NCBI RefSeq assembly: GCF_002105155.1
Contig: NW_019028981.1
Span: 372,001-436,000, forward strand
Source: Lobosporangium transversale
Lineage: Eukaryota; Mortierellomycota; Mortierellomycetes; Mortierellales; Mortierellaceae
Direction: 5' to 3'
Length of the DNA: 64,000 bases
The notes below the pieces were generated by a model. The model did not search any database and was not told where the DNA came from. It saw only the letters and a program-made list of their open reading frames with translations. Below, one piece after another: positions 15,801 to 26,968 of the stretch; the first letter of the stretch is position 1, and every line of letters starts with the position of its first letter. The translations under genes were made by a program, and so were the position numbers.

Positions 15801-17083
15801 ATGAAGTCTACAGTGCTGGAAGCAGAAGGAAGTGGTTCAGACTCTGATGTGTGGCAATGTGACTCTGATCTCGACCGGAATGAAAGTTTCTACGTCCCTA
15901 ATACATCATTCACCCAAAAGTTGACCGCTCTTGACCCGTCATTATACCATGGCACAGGGTAAAGTTTGGGTGATCGATTTCACGCAATGAATTCGGTTGT
16001 CATTCATGAATACTCATCTTTTTGGAAGTGTTCATTTTAATTTTTTTTCCTCTCTTACTTCTTATTTTTTCTGTCCTTGACTCTAAAAGTACTGGAGGGT
16101 GAGAGCTTTTGAGGACCGACAACACTTATCCTTGGAGTCGAAAGAGTTGTTTGAATAATACAGCAAGGAGGGATTTTTTCTTTCTTTTTTTAACACCAAC
16201 TTTTTTTTTTTTTTCGTTGGTCTTATTAGTGATGATTTCAGTACAGAGGACAATTTTGATCAGACGAGCGCATATATCAACCACCAGCTTAGTATCTATG
16301 GGTTTTCATCCAATCTTCAGTTCCTGAAAGCGGATAAGCAAAATGCATCCAGGATCGTCACTGCCCTTTACAAGATCTTGCAGCAACATCTGGTACATTG
16401 GGCTCAAAGAAGAAGAAAAAAAAAAATTCATATTCATATTCTACCGTTCAGGAAATTTCATGCAAATGAGATAATGCTGCACGATAGCAATTGATCTCAA
16501 CCACCCCACCCCTTTTTTTTTTCGCTAATACCCCCACACGTTGTATTTTTTTCATGGACCGTTAGAAAGATACCTCTCATAAAGAGGAGATGGATTTGAA
16601 TTGGAGACGACTTTCAAGTGATCATGATGCTGCAATTCAGAGATTGGTATGAACTAGTTTTTTTTTGTCGTGGAATAGGTCTTATTCAACTTACAAAATA
16701 TTGACAAACATGATATCTTTTCACCAGAATACCACAAAGTCACAATTGGAAAAAGCTGAGCGTGAGACAGACATCCTAGGAGGCAGGGTATCGTAAGTAT
16801 TTTGTTCCATCATATTAATTCATAAAAAAAAAAAAAAAGGGTAAATCAATAAAAGAATAAAAGGATTTCTCAAGTACTCGAAACTCTAAGCTTTTTATTT
16901 TTTTCCTCTTTTAACCATGACGAAATATCATTAATTATTATTGTTTGTAAATCGTAGAGCACTAGAAGATGAATTAAGAGCAGAGACAGAGAAACATCGC
17001 TACACACGAGAAGAGCTAAAGTCTGCGAAAGCAAATCTTCAATACATCAAAACACAATATGCTGTAAGTGCTTGACCAAATGG

Positions 17084-17129
<46 letters not shown>

Positions 17130-19591
17130 CTGAGGATTACTGTCACCTTCATGCATCCATCCTAAAAGCTAATCAATCTTGATCTTTTCTCTAATGCTAA
17201 AAAAAAAAAAAAAAAAAAATCTCTCTGATTCGGGAAACCCTTTATCTTAGCATGAAGCAAGGAAAAAGGAACAAGAGATCCATGTACTCAAGGAGAAGCT
17301 ACAGAAATCAATCAATAGGAGTCAGCTGTCCTCTTCCACAATACCAGGAGGGATCAAGATTCTCAATCCTGTACCACGGTCAATATATGGGAAACAGCCT
17401 ACGGGCGATACGGAACATCTGCTCAGAGAAACCATTGGACAACAACAAGCGAAGGAAGCAGAGATTGTGGAAGAGAATGAACAGCTTCGTAGAACACTCT
17501 ATACAGTTCATGTGCAACTGGAGGGTCTGATCCAAAAACATTCATTAAAGGATTCTGTTGCTGTAAGTCTTGTTTATTTAACAGGAGTTTGATATATTAT
17601 AAAACGACAAACAGTACGTCTAAAAAAAAGCTTTTTTTTTTTTTTTTTTTTTTGAATCAGACGCCATACGGACTTCCATTCGATATGATTAAGGACAAGA
17701 TCGAGACAGAGATTCGAGACACATTAACTTTATTGAGTGATCAATGGGATCACCGTCCATCTCTGGAGCCTGCTATATCATCAAGCGAGATTGTAGTACG
17801 AGATCAAAGGATTCAAGATCTTCAAAAGGAGGTCGAGAAGATGCAATTGGAATTGGAGGAGTCAACTCTGCTGGTTCAGGGTGCTCAGAAAATGATTGAT
17901 AATTTAACAAGTGGTAACTTTTTGGCAGGAATGCAAGATCTCAATTTGAACGCGGGAAGGTATGTATACATTAGGAGAGAATGAAACAAAAAAGAAAAAA
18001 AAAAGCTTGATAATAATTTTTTTTTATTTTTTATTTTTTTTTTATAAACATATATTGTCCAATATATCCGCTCCCGAAAACATGCATATGATGTACGTAT
18101 AGCTCTGATATGACTGCTCAAGAGATAGAAGAAGCTGAGGCCAAAGTCCAGAAACAGCGCGAAGAATTGGCTAAGGAAAGGAAAAAATTCACCGAGGCCT
18201 GCATAGATCTCGGTAAGAAGCGCGACGAGTTGGAGCGAGACAAGATGGCATTTGAGGAGAGCAAGAGGACGTTTAGGTTGGACAAGGTCATGTCCTTTTT
18301 GTCATTTTCCCCTAAATCAGAAAACCGAATAAGAACCACTCCCCCATCTTCACCCACACCAGCACCAGCACTATTGACACCATCAGAAGCAGTATCAACA
18401 ATAACACACCTCAATGGAGTTAAATCCAGGAAACGAGTAGCAAGCTCACCGCTACCGCCGGACTTTTCATTACCGGGGCGATCAGTTAGACCAAAGAAAG
18501 CGACAACTGTTATGGAGCTTGAGGATGAAGAATTTAGTGCACATGGTGTTAAACAAGGAACATTTCATCAAAATATGGATAGAATGAGTGCTACTGAAGG
18601 CAAGGAAGAAATGGAAAGGGATCAAGAGCAAGAAGAGGAAGAGGAAGAAGAGTTACTTCAGACATCACGGCGTAAATTGTTTAATACTATGTCCGATACT
18701 ATAGGGCGTAAAATGACAGCACATAGATCTGGGATCACAGACTCTGATACATCATTTTCAACAACAAATGGCTTGATAGCATCCAAATCAAAGTCAAAGC
18801 CGGGAGAAGGGGCGAGGACCGGCTTCAGTAATGATTGCTCAGAGCCTGGTCTTTTATCAGTCGGACGCCAAAACGATATCGCTGTATCATTAGCTGTTGC
18901 ACCACAACAACACAGTTCTGAAACCTCAGCTGAACCTCGATCTGCCCCGTCAACAATATCAACAACAGTGAAGCCCCATCCATTTACGTTTAAAGCGACC
19001 CCCTCTCCGTCTTCATCCACACCTACACCTATACCCACACCCACCCATACTGCTGGAGCCAGTGACCTCACGAGAAATGGGCGACATCCTGCCGCAACGA
19101 CCCGCGTGACTGCAACATCACCGGTCTCTACCACTACAGCTACTACAACTACTCCAAAGTCATCAACATCAACGCGGCTTTTGGCTAATATGAGGCCCCC
19201 ACGGTCACCTACGCCCGTGTCAAAGGCCCCAGTATTGGCAACTGCAGCGCGCGCGAGCGCTACTCGTGGATCATCACCTGGTTTGACATCTCAACTTGCC
19301 AAGGAAGACACCAGCAACAATAATAATAACAATGCTGTTACCAAGGCTTCAAGCAGTAACAGCTTTGGAATAACGACGACGATGGCGTCTGAATCAGAAC
19401 CACGTGTGGCTTTAATAAATGCCGCCAAAATCCCCTCGGGATTCTCGAAAGTAGCGGCTCATCTGGCGGCTAAAAAGTCAACAGCGCGATACCCAATAAC
19501 AACAACGACTTCATCAACATCACCAACAATAACAAGGACCGGTACAAGTCGAACCACGACCCTGAATTCGCGCACGACATTGTCAAGATGA
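15801..19591 (+). CDS. SSX2IP/Msd1-like ADIP-domain coiled-coil protein
   Basis: Relatives (human SSX2IP, fission yeast Msd1) sit at centrosomes or spindle pole bodies and anchor microtubule minus ends. Eight exons: 15801-15958, 16242-16392, 16566-16646, 16728-16792, 16958-17063, 17251-17562, 17661-17959, 18103-19591; 2661 nt, 886 residues, phases all fit. After an acidic leader, residues about 55-105 match the family N-terminus (EDNFDQTSAYINHQLSIYGF ... IVTALYKILQQHL). A coiled coil follows, holding the ADIP signature (YIKTQYAHEARKKEQEIHVL). A second coiled coil (TAQEIEEAEAKVQKQREELA ...) precedes a Ser/Thr/Pro-rich tail of about 400 residues. The tail has a basic Arg/Lys patch (KSRKRVASSP) and is far longer than in animals. 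Assignment is by motif, without an alignment. Confidence 0.8.
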
Positions 19592-19977
19592 AAGAAAGAA
19601 AGAAAAATCCTTTAATCCATTTCGACGATTTATCTCTCCAACGTTGTCAACTATATATACATTTATATACTCACTTTCCCCTTCCCCTCTACCTCCATCG
19701 TTTCTACCCAGATCATAGTTTTGGAAAAATATCTGTAATATTATCAAGCATAACAATAACATATCCATATGTCCTGAAAGCACAATTGTTTTTGGTTATT
19801 TTTTTTTTTTTTTGGCATTTGTATTGATTTTCAAAGAAAGAATGAAAAAGAAAAAAAAAAGAATGATATCCGGCAATGATATTCGTTTTTTTTTTTTTTT
19901 TTTTTTGTTGATTCCCGTTGCTATTTATATATACTTTTTTCCCGTCCGTTTGTTTGTGAGTCGTAAGTCATTTGTAT
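19592..19977. other. Convergent 3' spacer
   Basis: Holds the 3' flanks of the ADIP-domain gene (+) and the NAC beta gene (-). It has two T runs (about 19799-19815 and 19886-19906), and nothing else is seen. Confidence 0.5.
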
Positions 19978-20616
19978 TTAAGCAGTGGCCTCCTCCTTGG
20001 GCTCCTCCTTGGATTCCTCCTTGGACTCCTCCTTGGCCTCTTCCTTCTTGGCCTCCTCAATGGAGGCATCTTCGAAAGAGTCGACCAAGGCAGGGACCTC
20101 ATCATCATCGTCCTCAGCGTTCAAGGCAGCCTGGCCAGCAGCAGACTTCTGGTAAGACTCGGCAAGTTTGCGGAGGCTGTTGAGAGAGTCAGGTCCGAGC
20201 TGGTTCAAGATACCAGGGACCAACTCGGTCAATTCTTTCTCCTCACCACGGCCGTAGATGGCGTAGGTGTTGGAAGCAGACGAGGCGTGAACTATATACA
20301 TAACAGATCATAAACGTGTGTTAATCAATCTATGATCAAAGAGTCGCGTAATTTTTTTTTTTTTTTTTCTGTTAAACCGAGATTTTAGATTTAACATACC
20401 CTTGGGCTGACGGAAGTGAATGACAGTGCCCTCATCCATGAACATGTTAACCTCCTCGACATAAGGCTGGGGAACAAGGGACAGCTTCTCGAGAGCACCC
20501 TGGAGCTTGCGGTCATCCTGAGCGACAGGGCGGTGGACCTTCTTGATCACACGGCGAGGGGCGCCCTTGGAGCGGTTCTGGTTAGCCTGGAGCTTGGCGA
20601 GTTTCTCGGGGTTCAT
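19978..20616 (-). CDS. EGD1: Nascent polypeptide-associated complex subunit beta
   Basis: Ribosome-bound chaperone subunit that pairs with NAC alpha and shields nascent chains at the exit tunnel. Two exons, 20616-20400 and 20291-19978; 531 nt, 176 residues. It begins [20 protein letters not shown], with the ribosome-binding basic stretch [10 protein letters not shown]. The NAC domain includes [17 protein letters not shown] and, across the intron, [20 protein letters not shown], then [20 protein letters not shown]. The C-terminal tail is acidic with repeated EEAKEES/EESKEEP units. The family start MNPEKL was chosen; another ATG lies six codons upstream in frame (20634). The intron is 108 nt and has a pyrimidine-poor 3' end. 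Confidence 0.97.
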
Positions 20617-20806
20617 GTTTGATATTCTACTCATGTGAAAAATGAAAAATAAAAACAAATTAAATGCATGAAATAGAAAAAAAAAAAAAAAAAAAAAAGT
20701 TGCCGTTGTAGGATTTGCGCCTTCTTCCTCCTGCCATTACCACCACTACCACAGCCACTACTCCAGTGTAAATATTGACATAAACCAATTTAGGGATGAT
20801 AAAGAC

Positions 20807-20837
<31 letters not shown>

Positions 20838-23533
20838 TGATGGTTGGTGTTTTTTTTTTTTCTATTCTCCCTATTCCTTAGACAAAAAAAAAAAAAAAAA
20901 AAAAAAAAAAGTGGAGCTCGTCACCTACGACGATGTTTCAACGTCTTTTTTTCAGTGTCATGAGTCATGATGCAAAAGAGGGAGGAAAGGGAAATTGGGG
21001 ACTGAAGAGGGAAAGGATCCTGATCTTGTCCATCACTGTAAGTGAATTGTTATATATTCCTGAACAAAAAAATATATATATAAATCGAGATCCGTTTTTT
21101 TTTTTTTTTTTTTTTTTTTTGCCGTTATTAGTTCTAATTCCTGTGATGACCAGATTTTTTTTTTGTTTGTTTTGTTTTTTTCCCTTGTCCCAAGAGAAGA
21201 ATTGTGTAATTTGCCATGGTTATAATGATTACCTGGAAAGGATGATGGGAGTAAAGAAGCAAAAAAAAAAAAATCCTTTAAGCCGCCTTTCTTGATCTTT
21301 TTTAAAAAAAAAAAAAAATCCCAAGTTGCACAGGGGACAGAAAACTCTTGGACATCAAAATCAAAACAGAACAGCAGTCTGCCATTTTTTTTTGTCTAAA
21401 TATACGTCACCGTATTAAGACGATGTGCGTTTTAAATGGATTTACCCTTAATCAAAAGCCTAACGCTATGGACAATATCCCACTCAAGACATTGTTTCCC
21501 TAATATGAAGAAGACTGAAAAGATGCAGGACATAAGGCCGTCTTCTGTAGCTTTCCCTACCGCTTTCTTCGTTATCAACCCAATGGTTTCTTGCTCTGTC
21601 GTTTCCATGCACCTCTTGAGGCAAACATTGCTGACTGTGGCGCTGTTGCTGGTTGGCGACAGAGAGGAAATTTGTATTCATTCTAAATAACCTTGCGAAA
21701 CCCACCCTTTGTCTGTTCTTAAGCCTCATATGTTGCCTAGTAGAGTTTTCCTTTGGCCTGACTCCTTCTTCCCGAGCAGTGGTTATTATTTTATGGCGGA
21801 AGCCTCCGAAGTGACCCGATCTGCATCGATTGTTCCTGCTCATTGTTGGAACTGTTGTGTTTCTTGATATCTTGTGAAAGTCCAGTATGTTCAAGCAAGT
21901 CAGTAGGATTGATACGGTTCTTCTTTTTGCTGAACGCTTCGGCACGGGTTGTTGCTAACCTGTTCATATACAGATCAGAGGTTTGAACTCGGATTGTATC
22001 CAAGACGTGAAGGATATTTTATATTTGTAGGTCGTCCGTGTTATTTTAAGTGAGGACGGTACGAACTGTTGCGTCGAGTGGCCCTGTGGTGTGTGTAGCT
22101 TTCGTTGCCAGTATTTTCCTGTGTTTTTTTTTTTTTTTTTTTTTTTTTCCTATCCGCATCCTTGAGATTTATCAGAAATAGCCCAATTGGATTGCTAGAG
22201 CTGTGCACTTCATACTCTCTTTTGAGATGGATCTCGAGAAAAAGAAAGATAAAAGACTAGATCAGCCAGCTGTTGACCTTGCTTATTTTTTAGAACAGGA
22301 TAGATCGAGCATTATTAAAAGGGAAGGTTACAAAGAGAAGCCCCCGCCAAGGATAGAAAAATAACACTCCCTCATTTCCTAATTATGGTTGACTAAAGGT
22401 TGTTTTTTTTTTTTTTTTATGTGTCAATACTATAGCTCATAATTCTTCTCGCTTGTCACCACCAACTTGTCTTTATCCTCTAGAGTCAGCAATGTCGGCG
22501 TCATTGCTGTTGCTACTATTATGTGGAGTGGTTTGATATATCCGTAATGCCGGTTTCTTGCCAAGGGTACTGCTAATTCTTACTCCTGGACGAATTCACT
22601 ATTCTAAATTAACAGCGAGGTAGTAAAACAATGCGAGTGTTACAGGTTAGCAGCAGAAAAAGATCATTTATATCAAGAGCCATATACATTCATAGCTAAC
22701 TAATTTTATTTATACTGATCGCAAAGAACGTCATAGGCGACGGAAGTTAGTGTCAATCCAGACACGCAAAGACTTTCAAATGAGGTTTCTAGGTCCTTAT
22801 TCTCATGAGTAACAGGCAAAAGAGATGATGTGCAATCTTTGAGGATATGCTGTAGACTTCCAATAGCTCAAGACGGTAAGTTGGAGTGTTGTCGCGGGTG
22901 GGAGAGCTTAGAAGATCCATAGTGGACAATAAGGTCACTCGTATCCTTTCTTTTTTCGGAGAAAGAGCTATCGGCCATCAATCACCATGTCGAATCGTCT
23001 ATGTTTTTTTTTTTTTTTTTTTTTTTTTTTTGTTGGATCGACATCTAACTGGTTTGTCATATAATTAAGAGGGATCGCCAATCGCCCTTGTAATCTGCAC
23101 CAGGAAGGAAGGTGGTCCCATTTGCAACATCGAATTAAGTAGTAGTGGCTGTGCACATTTGACACAAACTACAAGATCGCGTTTTTGTACGTGTGGAATG
23201 AATAATAAGCTCTCTTTTTTTTTTTTATAAAAAAAAGAAAAAAAAAAAAAAGTAGCAAACAAGCACAGCAACTAATTTATGGTGGTTGAGCAGAGCGGGC
23301 CAGCGCATGCTCTTGATTCATTGTCGTTTTTTTTCTTTCTTTTGATTCAATAATAATAAAAAAAAGAGCATACTAGTCTACATACTCTGCCAGTTTCCCA
23401 AAATAAAAATAAAATAAAAATAAAGAGAAAAAAAAAACAGCGCAACTTTTTTGTTCAAAGGAACATGTCGTTAAAAAATAAAAAATGAAGAAGAATGGAA
23501 AAGTTTAGGTATACACAGAATATCGACGATATA
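20617..23533. other. Gene-poor region, 2.9 kb; possible unrecognised minus-strand exons
   Basis: No gene is recognised. There are many homopolymers (for example about 20882-20910 A, 21094-21120 T, 22123-22148 T, 23004-23031 T). On the minus strand, 22012-21791 reads as a fairly non-repetitive frame (IRVQTSDLYMNRLATTRAEA, INPTDLLEHTGLSQDIKKHN). A second open stretch lies at about 22235-22150 (EIHLKREYEVHSSSNPIGLF). They could be exons of a small unknown protein or degraded coding DNA. The flanking splice signals are not convincing enough for a model. Confidence 0.3.
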
Positions 23534-26500
23534 TTAATGCTGTTCCTCCATAAGCGACTCTGGTATACGATCTTTGGAATAACCATGGCTGCTCTTCCCT
23601 CCAAGGTCTCTAGTGGGCGTCACTGGCACAGTTCGTACAGGCCTTGCCTTATTCACCGATAGCTTACTAACTGTAGTGGTCGTCGTTGTCCCAGAGAGGG
23701 AAATAGAGCGCGACTTGCGCGTGGTCGAGCCTCCAAAACCACGCTCAGTATTCTTAGAGATCAAACTAGAGCTAAACGATTGTCGGCGAGGGGTCACAGA
23801 TGGAGAGGCAGCAGTACTTGATGGCATCGGGCTTGTAGGCGAGTGGATACGCAAGCCAGCCATTTGGGTTTCATGTTCCTGATCTCTATACATGTCATGA
23901 TGCGACTGACTGCCATAGGATGATGAGTATTGACTATATGTTCCAGAGTGGTGGTTTGACATCTGAGCAAATCGACTATACGAGGGAGAATCGCGCCCAA
24001 CAAACCCTGATGGACTGTACATGTCTGGTGACATTGGTTCTAGAATCCGAAAAATAAACAAAGTAAGGTTAGCCATCTTGATTAAAAAGATGAAATCATA
24101 TATGAACAAATAGCAAATTGGTGAATGATGTTCTTACCCCCAGGATGGAGTCCCGCAGGCGATAGAGGGCTCGCTGGATAGGATTCATTATTCTTACGGT
24201 CATAGTAGCTTGATTCATGAGATTGCGCAGCAAGATGAGAGGCCGAGCCTAGAGATTGATATGGATATGAGGAACCATAACCATAGTTTGAGTAATATGG
24301 GTATTCACCCGGAGAGGCTGGGGACCCCAGAGGCCCAACCCCTCCACCCCCTCCACTGCTGATACTGTCATTCCTGTAATGATGGCGAGCATCCCCTCCA
24401 TGAACGTTCTCCATAGGAGTATCATCATTGTCAGCATAGTGTCCAGGAGAACGGCCTCGGACAACCAATGGGGCAGAGACTGATGTTGCCACGAGGACCA
24501 AGTCACCGTTGTCCAACTCTGCAAAAAGATCGACATGGACCTGATAGTACTGTTGAGCGGCCCTCCGCTTACCATTATTTGCAGTTGCCGTTTTGAATTG
24601 CACTCGCTCAAAAGTGACTACATTTGGATTAGATCCGGACGAGTTTAAGGAAAGATCGCCGCCTGCTCTGATGAGAGTAGGGCGTGGCGTTATTTGAGGG
24701 CCTTTGTCGCGCTTTGGGGTATGTTGGACCAATTCAATCACCTTATCACCGCTCTGGATGCGAGCGCCAATGCAAACTGAAAAGGCCCTGACAGAGAGCA
24801 GCTCGCCATTTCTGTCCAAGAGACAAGGCACCTCGGGATGAATGGCAGGATCGAGCCCACTGATGGAAAATGCGGCACTGAGTTGAAAATAGTTGCGGCG
24901 GTAACAGGTCCAATCGTTCGCAGCTAAAAAGAATCCCCGATCAATCTTTGCTGCAATCTTAATGTTGTAGCTGTTATTAGGGCGGAGAAATATGAGGGGG
25001 TGATAAAGTAGGTGCATCTTGTTAGTTTTGTTCTCCTGTATAAAAGTGGACAAGTCTGCAGAGAAGCAAGTGGGAAAATGAGCAACAGAATATTCTTACC
25101 TCATAGACTGATCAACGCTGTAGAGGTTATAGTGCTGAAGAGCAGGGCTGAAATATGGGCTCTCTTGATGAGCCAGCATCTCGGACCGTCGCTTTGGCCT
25201 TGAATGACCCATGGAGGGAGAGGGTGCTGAGGTCGAATAAACCATTGAAGACGAATCAGATTTGGTACTACCATTGCCGAGCATACCATCTTGGCCATTG
25301 CCCACGCCCGCCCCATAGCCTTCAGAGGGAGCGCCATCGATACTACCATGACTTTGGTAATGAGCATTACTGTTGCTGTAGCCATGGGCACTAGTGTTAT
25401 AGGTGTGGTTTCTGCGTAACAAGAAAGAGCATAAAACTAAATTGGTCAGTCCTGTGAGAAAGTAACTCGACTGTTGATTGGCTCGGCAACTGTCATCTGT
25501 TATTGCTTCGTGTGACGAACTCAAACATTTTTTTTTTTTTTTTTTGTTTTTGCGCCCATTGTTACATTGTAATTAAACTTCACTTTTGTGCTCTTTAACA
25601 GCCAACTGTCAACAATCCTCTCCCTTAAGCTCTTATTCCTGACAAAGAACAAAGAGGCCCGAACATAAAATCCAAAAAGAAATAGTAATTGAAAAAATAT
25701 TATAGAGAATCAGGGATCTAGACCAAAGTTAGTTCATTTCCCAGAGTTTAGGAACTTTGCGGCGTCATTTAATATAGTTTGTCTCGTGAAATTTACCCTC
25801 ACTAACACCCTTTTTTTTTTTTTTTTTTTTTTTTTTTATTCCAGTTCCTTCTGAATGCCCCGTTCACAAATTGAAATCTCAATGGTGTAAAATTCGCTTA
25901 AAGTGCCTCGGGTGTATTTTGAATAGAGTATTTGCTCTTTGTCTTTGGATGGTGGGGAGAAAAGAAAAAGCGAAAAGTGAGTATTTACCTTGAATAGTGT
26001 GAGGATGATGCTGAGGATGAATAAGATCCATTGCCTCCGTCCACCTTCCCACTTGGGGCAGGATGACCATTGTAAAAATGGTGACCATTTGCTTCATTGG
26101 AGGGACTTCTATGCATGTCACAATAATAATAAAAACAATAAAAGATCGTAAGCAGTCCAGGTCTGATCATACCTTGTCCCTTTTCCTTCGTGCATCTCAT
26201 TCGCCTTTCTTTTTTTAATTTTTTTTTTTTTTTCTTTGGCCCCTGAAAGAGGAATCGAGGACAAATCGGTAGAGCACACCCACCATCCACCACCCCTCAT
26301 TTGCAAAAAATAAAAAATAAAAAATAAAGTAAAATAAAATAAAATAAAATAAACAAAATAGATAAACAAGCTTGTACATTTGTCACAACTTACAGAGGAT
26401 GTTGGTGATGATCTTGAGGGTATGATGAGTCATGGGTATGATACGCATGGTGTTGCGATGGGGGGTAATCATATTCATGACTCTGTTGATGATAAGTATG

Positions 26501-26968
26501 GGCACCATTCGACGACAAATGGGAGGATGACGCAGAAGAAGTAGGGGAGACAAAGGAATTGTGGACGGATTGGGCATGGCCGTGTTGTGTGGCATATACG
26601 GGGTCATTATTTCCGTTGCTGCCGTTACTTTGGTTAGCAAAGGGAACAGTCTGGATTGGAGGTGGCAGGTGTGAGCTGTTGGAGCTATGAGGATAGTGTG
26701 ATGAAGAGGAGGAATGGTGACTATGACCGTTGGCATAGTGCTGCTGGTTATAATAATCGCTGGGATGAGCTCCAGCATGGTCTTGATAGTGACTCTGATG
26801 ACGAGTCGAGTAGGATCCGTGTCCATTGCTAGTATAATCCATTGGCATGGACCTTGGCTCAGACCTCTCAGAGTATTCTGTGTGCTGCTTGGATATGACA
26901 GAGCCAGACATGGAAGATCGATCCTTGGCGAGTTCTGTCAGGTTGACTAAGGGGGATGTGGTGGTCAT
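23534..26968 (-). CDS. Ndt80/PhoG-family (vib-1-like) transcription factor
   Basis: Sequence-specific nuclear transcription factor. Relatives control meiosis (Ndt80), heterokaryon incompatibility and protease secretion (vib-1/XprG). Five exons: 26968-26394, 26108-25989, 25411-25100, 24970-24138, 24039-23534; 2346 nt, 781 residues. The first ~330 residues are Ser/His/Tyr/Asn-rich and disordered. The Ndt80-fold DNA-binding domain occupies exon 4: KIDRGFFLAANDWTCYRRNY, FSVCIGARIQSGDKVIELVQ, HTPKRDKGPQ, VTFERVQFKTATANNGKRRA, and the family hallmark LVVRGRSPGHY. The tail is again Ser/Tyr-rich. The acceptor at 24971 is the only one I found that keeps frame into the domain; nearer AG sites give stops. 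The upstream region is unusually long, which suggests complex regulation. Confidence 0.9.

Noticed and set aside
24970-25099. Shorter intron in the Ndt80-like gene using CTGCAG near 25055 or ATACAG near 25040
   Set aside because: Both acceptors shift the frame and hit stops before the DNA-binding domain. The acceptor at 24971 keeps phase and gives ...SMSYNIKIAAKIDRGFF.
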